In this document: one piece after another, positions 63,930 through 64,000 of the stretch
Layout of the letters: every line of letters begins with the position of its first letter
Position numbering within the stretch: position 1 is the stretch's first letter
NCBI RefSeq assembly: GCF_963678635.1
Contig: NC_087063.1
Span: forward strand, 28,906,599-28,970,598
Origin: Symsagittifera roscoffensis
Taxonomy: Eukaryota > Xenacoelomorpha > Acoela > Convolutidae
DNA: 64,000 nt
Direction: 5' to 3'
The notes under the pieces: generated by a model
The model's input: the letters and a program-made list of their open reading frames with translations, nothing else
Told to the model about the DNA's origin: nothing
The model's database searches: none
Position numbers and translations under genes: made by a program

Positions 63930-64000
63930 AACGATCCACAATCAAACACGTAAAAAAAATTTTGGGTGCAAAAACAATAATTGGTTCCTTAAAAACAACA

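Overview
The window reads as AT-rich intergenic DNA from an invertebrate, most likely a nematode (perhaps close to Caenorhabditis). The support is worm-style 3' splice sites (TTTCAG with short pyrimidine tracts) and an integrase/capsid gene pair resembling the C. elegans transposon-derived F54H12.3/F54H12.2 family. That resemblance is recalled, not searched. No intact single-copy host gene is visible. Nearly everything recognisable is a mobile element, a repeat or a decayed gene.

Layout: 1-2160 is a five-unit satellite. 4107-11226 is a decayed, all-plus-strand, Polinton/Maverick-like (virus-like) DNA transposon with packaging ATPase, integrase, a small basic protein and a major-capsid-like gene, all broken by frameshifts and stops. 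11227-18714 is AT-rich and mostly empty, with a diverged 210-250 bp repeat pair. 18715-22736 holds two tandem diverged copies of a minus-strand multi-exon gene-like unit; the second copy is interrupted by the main element. 22737-46412 is a giant Ty3/gypsy-type LTR element on the minus strand (about 23.7 kb including rearranged extra LTR pieces).

The LTR element, read 5' to 3' on its own strand, has: an 866 bp LTR; a 2.5 kb leader with a 15 bp minisatellite; gag with a zinc knuckle; protease; reverse transcriptase; RNase H; integrase; a Pol C-terminal extension resembling a macro domain; a short spacer with 20-25 bp repeats; an 8.4 kb accessory reading region (ORF3) with a coiled coil and an SGNH-hydrolase signature (GDS, GTND and DGIH all visible); a perfect hairpin; and a second 866 bp LTR followed by tandem partial LTRs. 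Its outer flanks match adjacent parts of the same repeat family and carry near-identical 5 bp duplications (TCCTG/TCCCG), so the element split one copy of that family. gag is uninterrupted through residue 506; pro, pol and ORF3 carry many stops and frameshifts.

A 9.7 kb direct tandem duplication (41384-51109 and 51110-60734) then copied the gag end of the element, its leader, the 5' LTR and about 4.7 kb of flank. In a 400 bp comparison by eye the copies differ by about 2-2.5% and the two LTRs by about 4%, so insertion seems to predate duplication. 60735-64000 holds a further decayed plus-strand coding region that I do not recognise. The most unusual item is the LTR element with two enzyme-like accessory domains.
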